Assembly: GCA_045599325.1 (NCBI GenBank) | Contig: JAZRVT010000031.1 | Span: 108,369-172,368 of the forward strand | Direction: 5' to 3' | Length of the DNA: 64,000 nt | DNA from: Cacconaster sp045599325 | Lineage (GTDB): Bacteria > Bacteroidota > Bacteroidia > Bacteroidales > UBA932 | Shown here: positions 51,498 to 60,123 of the stretch, one piece after another | Layout of the letters: each line of letters begins with the position of its first letter | Numbering within the stretch: the stretch's first letter is position 1 | Notes under the pieces: generated by a model | What the model was told of the DNA's origin: nothing | Seen by the model: the letters and a program-made list of their open reading frames with translations, nothing else | The model's database searches: none | Position numbers and translations under genes: made by a program

Positions 51498-54212
51498 TTA
51501 TAGTTTGCTGAGTGTCTCTTTCAGGTTCTCGATCTTGGTGGTGGCGTCAGCGAGCTTCTTGCGCTCCAGCTCGACCACGGCCGCAGGGGCGTTGGCCACG
51601 AACTTCTCGTTGGAGAGCTTCGCGTTGACTCCCTTGAGGAAGCCTTCGTAGCGCTTGATCTCGGCGAGGATCTTGGCCTTCTCCTCCTCTGTGTCCACCA
51701 TTCCCTCGAGAGGGACATAGAACTGGACGGTTCCCACAAGGAATCCCTGTCCCGCCCTGCTGGTGTCGAGTTCGTCTGAAATCCCGACTGAGGATACGTT
51801 GGCCATCTTGAGGATCACAGGGTTCATCGATGCAGGATAGCCGGCTTTCTTGACCATCAGGCGGAGCGGCTCCTTCGGGGAGATGTTCTTCGCCTGGCGG
51901 ATGGAGCGGATGGCGACCACGGCCTGGCAGGCTGTCTCGAAATCGGTGATGACGTTTTCGTCATATTCCGATGCGGCAGGCGCGGAGGCGTACATTATCG
52001 TCTCGCCGTCCCTGCGCTCCTCGATGTTCTGCCAGAGCTCCTCGGTGATGAACGGCATCACAGGATGCAGCAAACGCAGGAGGGAATCGAAGAATCCTAT
52101 GGTCGCTTCGTATGTGGTCCTGTCCATAGGTTTCTGGGCGCCATTCTCGAAACCGGGTTTAACGATCTCAAGGTACCACGAGCAGAAGTCATCCCAGAAG
52201 AGCCTGTAGACGGACTTCACCACATCGTTGATCCTGAAGTTCTCGTAGTCGCGGTCAATCTCCGCTATGGTGCGGCTCATCTTGGCGCGGAACCACTCGA
52301 CAGCGATGCGGTCAGCCTCGGACTGAGGCACATCTGCAGCCGTCCAGCCCTTGACAAGGCGGAATGCGTTCCATATCTTGTTGCTGAAGTTGCGGCCGAG
52401 TTCGACCTGGGCCTCATCGAAGAGGATGTCGTTGCCTGCGGAGGTGCAGAGCATTATGCCGAGGCGGACGCCGTCGGCGCCGTACTGCTCAATGAGCTTT
52501 ATTGGGTCAGGAGAGTTTCCGAGCTGCTTGCTCATCTTGCGGCCCAGCTTGTCGCGCACGATGCCGGTGAAATAGACATTGCGGAACGGGACATCCTTCT
52601 GATACTCCTCGCCCGCCATTATCATCCTGGCGACCCAGAAGAAGATGATGTCCGGGCCGGTCACAAGGTCGTTGGTCGGGTAATAGTACTTTATCTCGCC
52701 GTTGCCCGGATTGTTGATGCCGTCGAAGAGGCTTACAGGCCAGAGCCAGCTCGAGAACCAGGTGTCGAGTGCATCCTCGTCGCGGGTCAGCTGTTCAGCA
52801 GTGACGTTCTCATACCCTTCGATCCTGCGCGCCTTCTCAAGCGCATCCTCGGCTGTAAGGGCCACGACGAACTTCTCCTCCTCTCCCTCTGCTGTCGGGA
52901 GGAAGTATGCAGGGATGCGGTGGCCCCACCAGAGCTGGCGGCTGATGCACCAGTCCTGGATGTTCTCAAGCCACATCCTGTATGTGTTGACGAACTTGTT
53001 CGGGTGAAACTTGATCTTCCCCTCGAGGACCGGCGGGAGAGCGATGCCGGCGAAGTGGCGCATATTGAGGAACCACTGCTTGCAGAGGCGCGGCTCCACT
53101 GCAGTGTCCTGGTTCCTCTCCGAATAGCCCACCTTGTTGTCGTAGTCCTCAACCTTCTCCATCAGGCCTGCGGCCTCGAGGTCCTTCGAGATCTGCTTGC
53201 GGACAACCATCCTGTCAAGGCCGACATAGAGGCCGGCGGCCTCGCTGAGGGTTCCGTCAGGGTTGAAGATGTCGATGGTTTCGAGATTGTGGGCCTTGCC
53301 GAGGTTGTAGTCGTTCACGTCGTGGGCAGGTGTGACCTTGAGGCAGCCTGTTCCGAACTCTATGTCGACATAGCGGTCTTCGATGACAGGGATGACGCGG
53401 CCCACGAGAGGGACGATGACCTTGTGGCCGCGGAGCCACTGGTTCTTCGGGTCCTTCGGGTTGATGCACATCGCGGTGTCGCCCATAATGGTCTCAGGAC
53501 GGGTTGTCGCCACGACTGCATAGTACCGGCCGTTCTCATCCTGATGGAGCACCTCACTCTCTCCGCCTGTCGGGACGACAGGATTGGTGTCAGCATCAGC
53601 GACATAGTAGCGGAGGTAGAAGAGCTTTGACTTCTCGTCGCGGTAGACCACCTCTTCCGTCGAAAGCACCGTCTGCGCCTTCGGGTCCCAGTTTACCATT
53701 CTGAGGCCTCTGTAGATCAGGCCTTTGTCATAAAGGTCAACGAAAACCTTGAGGACGGACTCGCTGCGGACGTCGTCCATAGTGAAGGCTGTGCGGTCCC
53801 AGTCACAGCTTGCGCCGAGGCGGCGGAGCTGCTGGAGGATGATGCCTCCGTGCTCGCGGGTCCAGTCCCAGGCGTGCTCGAGGAACTGCTCGCGGGTGAG
53901 GTCACGCTTCTTTATTCCCTTCTCCGCAAGGCGGTTCACCACCTTGGCCTCAGTCGCGATGGAAGCGTGGTCTGTTCCCGGGACCCAGAGGGCGTTCTTG
54001 CCCTGCATCCTTGCGCGGCGCACAAGCAGGTCCTGGAGGGTGTTGTTCATCATATGCCCCATATGGAGCACGCCGGTGACATTAGGCGGCGGAATCACGA
54101 TTGTGTAAGGTTCACGCTCATCCGGTTCCGAATGGAAGAATTTATGCTGCAGCCAATAGGCGTACCACTTGTCCTCAACGAGAGAGGGATCGTATTTTGC
54201 GGGTAGTTCCAT
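51498..54212 (-). CDS. valS: Valine-tRNA ligase
   Basis: A 904-residue class I aminoacyl-tRNA synthetase. The catalytic HIGH motif appears as GHMM in PPNVTGVLHMGHMMNNT, and KMSKS as KMSKQLGNSPDP. The CP1 editing domain lies between, with VATTRPETIMGDTA. The anticodon-binding domain and the C-terminal coiled coil arm (EEEKAKILAEIKRYEGFLK) follow. Gln replaces the last residue of the KMSKS loop (KMSKQ). It heads the run valS-tatA-tatC-ABC-F-rlmB-DUF2807-M19-epimerase-GH78 and has its own -7 box. Confidence 0.97.
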   Translation of the reverse strand: MELPAKYDPSLVEDKWYAYWLQHKFFHSEPDEREPYTIVIPPPNVTGVLHMGHMMNNTLQDLLVRRARMQGKNALWVPGTDHASIATEAKVVNRLAEKGIKKRDLTREQFLEHAWDWTREHGGIILQQLRRLGASCDWDRTAFTMDDVRSESVLKVFVDLYDKGLIYRGLRMVNWDPKAQTVLSTEEVVYRDEKSKLFYLRYYVADADTNPVVPTGGESEVLHQDENGRYYAVVATTRPETIMGDTAMCINPKDPKNQWLRGHKVIVPLVGRVIPVIEDRYVDIEFGTGCLKVTPAHDVNDYNLGKAHNLETIDIFNPDGTLSEAAGLYVGLDRMVVRKQISKDLEAAGLMEKVEDYDNKVGYSERNQDTAVEPRLCKQWFLNMRHFAGIALPPVLEGKIKFHPNKFVNTYRMWLENIQDWCISRQLWWGHRIPAYFLPTAEGEEEKFVVALTAEDALEKARRIEGYENVTAEQLTRDEDALDTWFSSWLWPVSLFDGINNPGNGEIKYYYPTNDLVTGPDIIFFWVARMIMAGEEYQKDVPFRNVYFTGIVRDKLGRKMSKQLGNSPDPIKLIEQYGADGVRLGIMLCTSAGNDILFDEAQVELGRNFSNKIWNAFRLVKGWTAADVPQSEADRIAVEWFRAKMSRTIAEIDRDYENFRINDVVKSVYRLFWDDFCSWYLEIVKPGFENGAQKPMDRTTYEATIGFFDSLLRLLHPVMPFITEELWQNIEERRDGETIMYASAPAASEYDENVITDFETACQAVVAIRSIRQAKNISPKEPLRLMVKKAGYPASMNPVILKMANVSSVGISDELDTSRAGQGFLVGTVQFYVPLEGMVDTEEEKAKILAEIKRYEGFLKGVNAKLSNEKFVANAPAAVVELERKKLADATTKIENLKETLSKL

Positions 54213-54237
54213 ATCAAAAATTAATCACAACAGACTG

Positions 54238-54245
54238 CAAATTTA
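54238..54245 (-). promoter_or_regulatory. -7 promoter box of valS
   Basis: TAAATTTG on the minus strand, 25 bases upstream of the valS start. It is placed back-to-back, 12 bases from the -7 box of the divergent gene. No -33 TTG at 19 bases. Confidence 0.5.
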
Positions 54246-54257
54246 ATCATAATTGCT

Positions 54258-54265
54258 TAAATTTG
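54258..54265 (+). promoter_or_regulatory. -7 promoter box of the fucose-isomerase-like gene
   Basis: TAAATTTG on the plus strand, 25 bases upstream of the ATG. It mirrors the valS box on the other strand. Confidence 0.5.
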
Positions 54266-54290
54266 TAGGACTGAAAGCCAAAATACACTT

Positions 54291-55610
54291 ATGAAAAAAA
54301 TAAGAATCGTGGTGTTCGCCTCAATCCTTCACGACAGCTCGAGCGTGATGAACAGCCGGGACCATCTTTTTGACGGCCTGCGCAGCCTTGCCGAGATAGA
54401 ATTCATCTATCCTTCAACCCTTGCAGCCAACAGCCCGGCATTCAACAGATTCATTGACGGTGGCACTCTCAGAGGGCCGGCCAGCCCGCTGGCGGAAACT
54501 GAAGATTGCAAGACAGTGTGCTTCATAGCCACAGGCGGAACAGAGGAGATATTCCGGAACTATCTCGACATTCTCCCCCGCCCTGTCACACTTATCAGCG
54601 ACGGCCTCCACAATTCTTTCGCAGCAAGCCTCGAGATAGCATCCTTCCTGCACGCACAGGGCATCCGCAGCCGCAATTTCAACGCCCCGCTGGACAACAG
54701 CCCTGCATTCTACGAAGACCTCGGAGAGCACCTTTTCGGGGACAAGCAGGGCGAGGAGATGCTCAGCCGCGAATGTCCGGAGATGGAGAAGATGCCGCGC
54801 CAGACGGCAAAGGCCATGGAGAAGAAAAGGCTCGGGCTCATCGGAGGTGAAAGTTCCTGGCTCATCTCGTCGGGAATCGACAGGGCTGAGGTCGTGAAGC
54901 GCACCGGCGCCACCTTCATCGACATTCCGATCAGAGACCTGGAGCGGGAGTTCGCCGGAGTCAGCGACAGCGACCTGGAGGTTGCAAGGATATGCCAGGA
55001 AAGAATGAACCTCATCTCTCCGGACCGCGATGAAGACGACCTCCGCGAAGCGGCCAAGATGTATATTGCCCTTAAGGCCATCTGCGCTAAATACTCGCTC
55101 TCAGCCCTCACCCTCAAGTGCTTCGACATCATCGGCTCCTGCCGCACCACCGCCTGCCTCGCTATGGCAATGCTCAACAGCGAAGGGATTGTCTGCGGGT
55201 GCGAGGGCGACATCCCTGCGCTCTGGACAATGGTCTACGCCAATGTGGTCTACGGGCAGCCGGCCTTTATGGCCAACCCGGCGTCCACTTCAAGAAGCGA
55301 GCTGACAGTGGACCTGGCCCACTGCACGGTTCCGCTGTCAATGGTACACGGATACAGGCTGCCGTCGCACTTCGAATCCCGGAGCGGCATAGGTGTGGCG
55401 GGCAGCGTGCCGAGCGGCAGCTACCGCCTGCTGAAAATCTGCGGCAGCGCGCTCGACAGGCTCTGGTCTGCTGACGGAGATATAATAATGAACACCAACA
55501 TCCCGCAGCGCTGCAGGACCCAGGTACGTTTCAAATTCCGCAATGAGCGGGACTTCAACGACTTCCTCACAGTCTGCAAAGGCAACCACCTTGTAATAGT
55601 CAAGCAATGA
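54291..55610 (+). CDS. L-fucose/L-arabinose isomerase-fold protein
   Basis: A 439-residue cytosolic protein. The C-terminal half shows features of L-fucose isomerase-like proteins: TLKCFDIIGSCRTTACLAMA, the metal-site element CGCEGDIPALWTM, VDLAHCTVPLSM and SHFESRSGIGVAGSVPSG. The N-terminal part has Rossmann-like elements (VVFASILHDSSSV, CFIATGGTEEIF, LGLIGGESSWLISSGI). Family members isomerise aldoses and ketoses, or act as uncharacterised relatives. It is shorter than classical FucI (about 590 residues). Its stop overlaps the start of the SGNH+EEP gene in an ATGA arrangement. The precise substrate is unknown. Confidence 0.72.
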   Translation: MKKIRIVVFASILHDSSSVMNSRDHLFDGLRSLAEIEFIYPSTLAANSPAFNRFIDGGTLRGPASPLAETEDCKTVCFIATGGTEEIFRNYLDILPRPVTLISDGLHNSFAASLEIASFLHAQGIRSRNFNAPLDNSPAFYEDLGEHLFGDKQGEEMLSRECPEMEKMPRQTAKAMEKKRLGLIGGESSWLISSGIDRAEVVKRTGATFIDIPIRDLEREFAGVSDSDLEVARICQERMNLISPDRDEDDLREAAKMYIALKAICAKYSLSALTLKCFDIIGSCRTTACLAMAMLNSEGIVCGCEGDIPALWTMVYANVVYGQPAFMANPASTSRSELTVDLAHCTVPLSMVHGYRLPSHFESRSGIGVAGSVPSGSYRLLKICGSALDRLWSADGDIIMNTNIPQRCRTQVRFKFRNERDFNDFLTVCKGNHLVIVKQ

Positions 55611-57034
55611 AATTCTTAAGACAGATTATGGCAGCAGCGTCCGTCGTTATGCTGCTCTCTATTTCATCCGTTGCATCAGCCCAGGACTGGGCGAATCTCG
55701 GAAGGTTCAAGGATGCTGACGACGCCGTCGCCGCCTCCGGCAGGCCGCAGACTGTCATAATGGGCGACTCGATCACCGAATTCTGGGTGCGCCGCAGCCC
55801 CGGCTTCTTCCGCGACTACAACATCCTGTGCCGCGGTATCAGCGGGCAGACCACCCCTCAGATGCTCATCCGCTTCCGCCACGACGTCGTGGACACCAAC
55901 GCTGAGACAGTGGTGATACTGGCGGGAACCAACGACATAGCAGGCAACACAGGTCCTTCGACCCTGGAGATGATTGTGGACAACATCGCATCGATGTGCG
56001 ACATCGCCCGCGCCTCCGGAATCCGTCCCGTCATCTGCTCCGTACTCCCCGCAAAGCAGTATTCCTGGAAGAAGGATGTCCCCGCCGACGAACTCATCCC
56101 GCAGCTGAACGCTATGCTGAAGAGATACGCAGCCTCGGAGAAGATCGAGTATGTCGATATGTTCCCGGCGATGGCAGACACCGTCAACCCCGACAACGCC
56201 TTCGGAATGCGTCCGGAATTCACCGGGGACGGTGTGCACCCTAACGCTGAAGGATATAAAGCAATGGAAGAGATACTTCTCCCTTACATCCTGTCAAACA
56301 AAAAGATACGCCTTGCTGAAAAAGCCCGTGCAAAAGAGCTCAAGATAATGAGCTACAACATCCGCAACTGCATCGGGATGGACCGCCAGAACAGGGCCGA
56401 CAGAGTGGCCGCCGTCATCAACGACTGCAACCCCGAGGTCGTGGCCGTACAGGAACTCGACAGCGTCACAACCCGCAGCCAGCAGAGATTCCTTCTCAGG
56501 ACTCTCGCCGATATGACCGGGATGAAGGCCACCTTCGCCTCCGCCATCCCTTATGACGGCGGCTCATACGGCGTCGGAATCCTCAGCCGCACGGAGCCTC
56601 TGAGAAGCGCCAAGACTGCTCTCCCTGGACGCGAGGAGAGAAGGACCCTCCTGATGGCGGAGTTCGACGACTTCATCTTCTGCTGCACCCATCTCTCCCT
56701 CACGAAGGAGGACAACGAGGCGTCAGTGGAAATCATCGCCAAGGCCATTGAGGAGTTCCGCGGCGGGAGCCTGAAGCCTGTCTATATCGCGGGCGACTGG
56801 AACGCCTCCCCGAACTCAGCGACTCTCGCGAAGATTTCAGAAATAGCAGACATACTGAACGATCCATCAGTATACACCTTCCCTTCCGACAAGCCGAGAA
56901 GCACGATAGACTTCATCGCCAGAATGAAGGATGAGAGAATCCCGGATGTCAGGGTCATCAGAGGGGAGGTCATCGAAGCCTCGCTCGCCTCCGACCACAG
57001 GCCGGTGACAGTCACTGTCAGCAGGAACAGATAA
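55607..57034 (+). CDS. Secreted fusion of an SGNH esterase and an endonuclease/exonuclease/phosphatase (EEP) domain
   Basis: A 475-residue exported protein with a signal peptide (cleavage after VASA). Residues 45-230 are an SGNH/GDSL hydrolase of the PAF-acetylhydrolase type: GDSITEFW with Ser55, the Asn block GTNDIAGN (about 106), and the Asp/His dyad in GDGVHPN (about 207-210). After a short linker, residues 243-475 form an EEP domain with its catalytic set: Asn250 in SYNIR, Glu282 in QELD, His361 in THLSL, Asp396/Asn398 in GDWNA, Asp434 in STIDFI and Asp462/His463 in SDHRP. Both active sites look complete. The start overlaps the previous stop (ATGA). The substrates may be lipids, glycan esters or phosphodiesters. 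Confidence 0.85.
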   Translation: MKFLRQIMAAASVVMLLSISSVASAQDWANLGRFKDADDAVAASGRPQTVIMGDSITEFWVRRSPGFFRDYNILCRGISGQTTPQMLIRFRHDVVDTNAETVVILAGTNDIAGNTGPSTLEMIVDNIASMCDIARASGIRPVICSVLPAKQYSWKKDVPADELIPQLNAMLKRYAASEKIEYVDMFPAMADTVNPDNAFGMRPEFTGDGVHPNAEGYKAMEEILLPYILSNKKIRLAEKARAKELKIMSYNIRNCIGMDRQNRADRVAAVINDCNPEVVAVQELDSVTTRSQQRFLLRTLADMTGMKATFASAIPYDGGSYGVGILSRTEPLRSAKTALPGREERRTLLMAEFDDFIFCCTHLSLTKEDNEASVEIIAKAIEEFRGGSLKPVYIAGDWNASPNSATLAKISEIADILNDPSVYTFPSDKPRSTIDFIARMKDERIPDVRVIRGEVIEASLASDHRPVTVTVSRNR

Positions 57035-57608
57035 ACTTCAGGAGCTCTTCGTAGAGCTTCTGGACCGGAAGGCCCATCACATTGAAATACGAACCTCTGA
57101 GTCCGGTTATGCAGGTGTATCCTATCCACTCCTGCACGCCGTACGCCCCGGCCTTGTCATAAGGCCGGTAGTTGTCAACGTAATAGGCGATCTCCTCCGG
57201 GGTCATTTCCTTGAAGGTCACGTCGGTCACGTCAGTGAACGAGCGGACGGCCCTGTTAGAGCGGAGCGCGACACCGGTATAGACCTGATGGGTGTTGCCG
57301 GAAAGCTCAGAAACCATCCTCACGGCATCTTCGCGGCCCTTCGGCTTGCCCATTATCTCATCACCGAGGCAGACAAGTGTGTCGGCTGTTATGAGTATCT
57401 CATTTTCAGCAAGTTCCCTGTGGAATGTCTCCGACTTGTGGCGGGCAAGGAACTCCGGCACCTCGCTGCAGGGAAGGTCATCGCTGTAGGCCTCCTTCTC
57501 ATCCTTGCCCGGCTCGACCGTGAACTCGATGTCCAGGCCTGCAAGCAGTTCCCGCCGGCGCGGCGAAGCGGAAGCGAGGGTGAACGTGTATCCTTTGAAG
57601 CAGTCCAT
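57018..57608 (-). CDS. maf: Maf family nucleotide pyrophosphatase
   Basis: A 196-residue Maf protein. Family members hydrolyse non-canonical or excess nucleoside triphosphates (dTTP, UTP, m7GTP) and are linked to cell division arrest. Visible motifs: LASASPRRRELLAGL at the N-terminus, ADTLVCLGDEIMGKP, and GAYGVQEW. The gene overlaps the convergent SGNH+EEP gene by 17 bases and starts five bases after the phosphatase gene. The exact nucleotide preference cannot be read from sequence alone. Confidence 0.93.
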   Translation of the reverse strand: MDCFKGYTFTLASASPRRRELLAGLDIEFTVEPGKDEKEAYSDDLPCSEVPEFLARHKSETFHRELAENEILITADTLVCLGDEIMGKPKGREDAVRMVSELSGNTHQVYTGVALRSNRAVRSFTDVTDVTFKEMTPEEIAYYVDNYRPYDKAGAYGVQEWIGYTCITGLRGSYFNVMGLPVQKLYEELLKFICSC

Positions 57609-57613
57609 AGCAG

Positions 57614-58201
57614 CTATTCAGAGTCCACCGGTTCAGCGAAATTCCTGCCGGTCAGGCAGGCGAACTTTGTCACATTGTCGGGATGCTTTCCCTTCCACGG
57701 CTCCTTCGGGTCGAAGTGCCAGCGGTTCTGCAGCTTGGCCACCTTCTCCACCACGTCGCGCACGCAGCCGTGTCCGCCAGGGTACGGGGATATGTAGTCC
57801 GCCGCGGACTTTACCTCCGCCACCGCATCTGAAGGGCAGGCGCCGAGACCCGCAATCCTTATCGCAGGGATGTCGGGCAGGTCGTCCCCGACAAACGCCA
57901 CCTCGTCAGGACTGAGGCCGTGCTTTTCACAGAAATGGATGAAATCCGTCTCCTTGTCCTTTGAAAGCTGGTAGAGGTCGGCATCGCGGACTCCGAGGGA
58001 ATGAGCCCTGTGTATGAGGCTCTGCGACACTCCTCCTGTTATGATGGCGCAGGGGAAGCCGTTGTCGACAGCCATCCTCACGCCGAAGCAGTCCTTTGAA
58101 TTGAAAGTCCTCAGGAGGTCCCCCTCCGCTGTGGCGAGCAACGATCCGTCAGTGAACACGCCGTCTATGTCGAATGCGAATGCCTTGATGTTCTCGAACA
58201 T
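57614..58201 (-). CDS. HAD phosphatase, KdsC family (probable KDO 8-phosphate phosphatase)
   Basis: A 195-residue HAD hydrolase. The nucleophile motif is DIDGVFTDGSLL, with the Asp-x-Asp pair. Later motifs are AIITGG and the metal-binding FVGDDLPDIPA. The compact length and the cap-free C0 fold match KdsC, which dephosphorylates KDO 8-phosphate in lipopolysaccharide synthesis. C0 relatives such as the phosphatase of N-acylneuraminate pathways look alike, so the substrate is inferred. It lies between recQ (7-base gap) and maf (5-base gap). Confidence 0.88.
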   Translation of the reverse strand: MFENIKAFAFDIDGVFTDGSLLATAEGDLLRTFNSKDCFGVRMAVDNGFPCAIITGGVSQSLIHRAHSLGVRDADLYQLSKDKETDFIHFCEKHGLSPDEVAFVGDDLPDIPAIRIAGLGACPSDAVAEVKSAADYISPYPGGHGCVRDVVEKVAKLQNRWHFDPKEPWKGKHPDNVTKFACLTGRNFAEPVDSE

Positions 58202-58208
58202 AAAAGAA

Positions 58209-59993
58209 TCAGTTTTTTCCGGGGCGCAAATTTACGAAATTATCATACTCGGCGCGCTTCTCCACACCGATTCCCGACTTTCCCTGCGGTTTCCTGCCTT
58301 TCGACAGGCAGACGTCGCACTTTCCGCAAGGCCCGGCGCTCTCCTGCCCGAAATAGCGGTACATCCTCACGCAGCGGCACTCGTCAGACTCCTGGACGAG
58401 GCTGACCATCGCCTCCATCCTCGAGGTCATCCTCCCCACCCTTTCGTCGTATTCGCTCTGCGGAAGCCTGAGGTTCTTCTCGTAGAGCCTCTCGTTGGCG
58501 AAGCAGAGGAGCGGAGAGTTGATGGCAGGTATATACTTCAGCACCTGCAGTTGCGAGAGTCTCTTCAGCCTGCTCCTCACCTCCTCGACAGGGTACCGGC
58601 CCGCCTTTGCGATCTTCTCCTCGTCAACCGGGACATAGCTGGTGAAGAGGCCTGGATACATCCTGAGCAGCAGCTTGACGAAAGTGTCCGTCTCCCGCGA
58701 CCCCAGCTGGATCCGGTAGAGTTCGTCACGCGAGCAGATGAACTCGATCTTCGCCGGCACACGGACAGTCTCGGTAAGTGTCCAGTAGCCTGCCGTCTCT
58801 ATGTATTTGATTGCATAATAAGCCGTTGCCGCGTGGAGCCTGTAGCGTTCGGCGAACTTCTCGAGCTCGAACTTCACGCAGGCCTCCCTGCCCTCCTCGT
58901 AGGCGAAGCCCTCGAACATATAGACTTTCTGATAGATGTCGCGTATATAGTCGAGCGGAGGGAAACTGGTCCTGACAGTCTGCCTCAGCCTGAGGATGTC
59001 AGAATCATTCCAGACCAGGACAGCGTATGCCGGTCTGCCGTCCCTGCCGGCGCGGCCCGCCTCCTGGAAGTAGGCCTCCAGAGCCTGGGGCACATCGTAA
59101 TGGCAGACAAAGCGCACGTCCGGCTTGTCGATGCCCATTCCGAAAGCATTCGTGGATACAATCACTCTCGTCTCCCCGCTCTTCCATCTGTCCTGTATCT
59201 CAGAACGGAGGTCACGCCCCATCCCGGCGTGATAGCAGTCCGCGGAGACACCGTGCGCCCTGAGGAATGACGCGAGGTCCTCTGCGCCCTTTCTTCTCGA
59301 CACATAGACGATCCCGCTGCCCTTCACCCCGTTGCAGACCTTCAGGACCTGTCCCATCTTGTCCTCTGCCTTGCGGAAGACATACGAAAGGTTCGGCCTC
59401 TCGAAACTGCCGGAGACCATATTCCCGTTACGGAACTTCAGCTTGTCCATTATGTCGCGGGCGACCTCCGGGGTGGCTGTTGCTGTCAGCGCAACCGTGG
59501 TCACGCTTTCACCGAGAAGCGGGCGGATCTGCGCTATCTCCAGATAGTCGGGCCTGAAGTCATATCCCCACTGGGAGATGCAGTGGGCCTCGTCGACCAC
59601 CAGCAGGCTGACGTTCATCTTGGCGGCCCGCACCTTGAAGAGTTCGGTGCGGAGCCTCTCCGGGGAGACATACAGGAACTTGTAGTCGCCGTATATGGCG
59701 TTGTCGAGGGTTATGTCAATCTCGCGGTATGTCATCCCGGAATAGACGGCAAGGGCCGGGATCCCCCTGTCGCGCAGGTTCTGGACCTGGTCCTTCATCA
59801 ATGCGATGAGAGGCGAGACAACAATGCAGATGCCTTCCTTCATCATCGCCGGCACCTGGAAGCAGACAGACTTGCCGCCGCCCGTAGGCAGCAGGGCGAG
59901 CGTGTCGCGCCCTTCCAGCACAGAGGAGATTATCTCCTCCTGCATCGGCCGGAACGACTCATACCCCCAGTATTTCTTCAGCGTCTCCTTCAT
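58209..59993 (-). CDS. recQ: RecQ-type ATP-dependent DNA helicase
   Basis: A 594-residue 3'-5' DNA helicase for recombination and repair. The helicase core shows FRPMQEEIISSVL, Walker A LLPTGGGKSVCF, VDEAHCISQWGYDFRPDY (DEAH), TATATPEV and QEAGRAGRDGRPA. A winged-helix-like RQC region follows. A zinc module (about residues 539-562) lies near the C-terminus, ending CGKCDVCLSKG, after the winged helix, unlike the E. coli order in which it precedes it. No HRDC domain is present. The first 20 bases of the gene lie in a 100-base repeat that is duplicated 2.2 kb to the right. It heads recQ-KdsC-like-maf. Confidence 0.92.
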   Translation of the reverse strand: MKETLKKYWGYESFRPMQEEIISSVLEGRDTLALLPTGGGKSVCFQVPAMMKEGICIVVSPLIALMKDQVQNLRDRGIPALAVYSGMTYREIDITLDNAIYGDYKFLYVSPERLRTELFKVRAAKMNVSLLVVDEAHCISQWGYDFRPDYLEIAQIRPLLGESVTTVALTATATPEVARDIMDKLKFRNGNMVSGSFERPNLSYVFRKAEDKMGQVLKVCNGVKGSGIVYVSRRKGAEDLASFLRAHGVSADCYHAGMGRDLRSEIQDRWKSGETRVIVSTNAFGMGIDKPDVRFVCHYDVPQALEAYFQEAGRAGRDGRPAYAVLVWNDSDILRLRQTVRTSFPPLDYIRDIYQKVYMFEGFAYEEGREACVKFELEKFAERYRLHAATAYYAIKYIETAGYWTLTETVRVPAKIEFICSRDELYRIQLGSRETDTFVKLLLRMYPGLFTSYVPVDEEKIAKAGRYPVEEVRSRLKRLSQLQVLKYIPAINSPLLCFANERLYEKNLRLPQSEYDERVGRMTSRMEAMVSLVQESDECRCVRMYRYFGQESAGPCGKCDVCLSKGRKPQGKSGIGVEKRAEYDNFVNLRPGKN

Positions 59994-60073
59994 AGCGGCA
60001 GTCCTGCAAAATTACAAAAAGAAATTTCTACTTTTGCATTCAAATCAGGAAGCGATGCAGGCGAAACGCCGAC
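59974..60073. repeat. Left copy of a 100-base perfect direct repeat
   Basis: One hundred bases identical to the right copy 2212 bases away. It holds the first 20 bases of recQ (on the minus strand), the recQ-ferredoxin divergent promoter region and the first 19 bases of the ferredoxin gene. Two -7 boxes lie within it, TAATTTTG on the minus strand (recQ) and TACTTTTG on the plus strand. In this copy the plus-strand box has no gene behind it and reads into the 3' end of the serpin. Confidence 0.95.
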
Positions 60074-60123
60074 GGATGTCCTGCACTCGCTCCTTCTGGT
60101 GCGCAGGCTGTCACACGTCAAGA

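Noticed and set aside
52065..53630. Long open frame opposite valS
   Set aside because: Antisense shadow of valS, which is strongly supported by its motifs.
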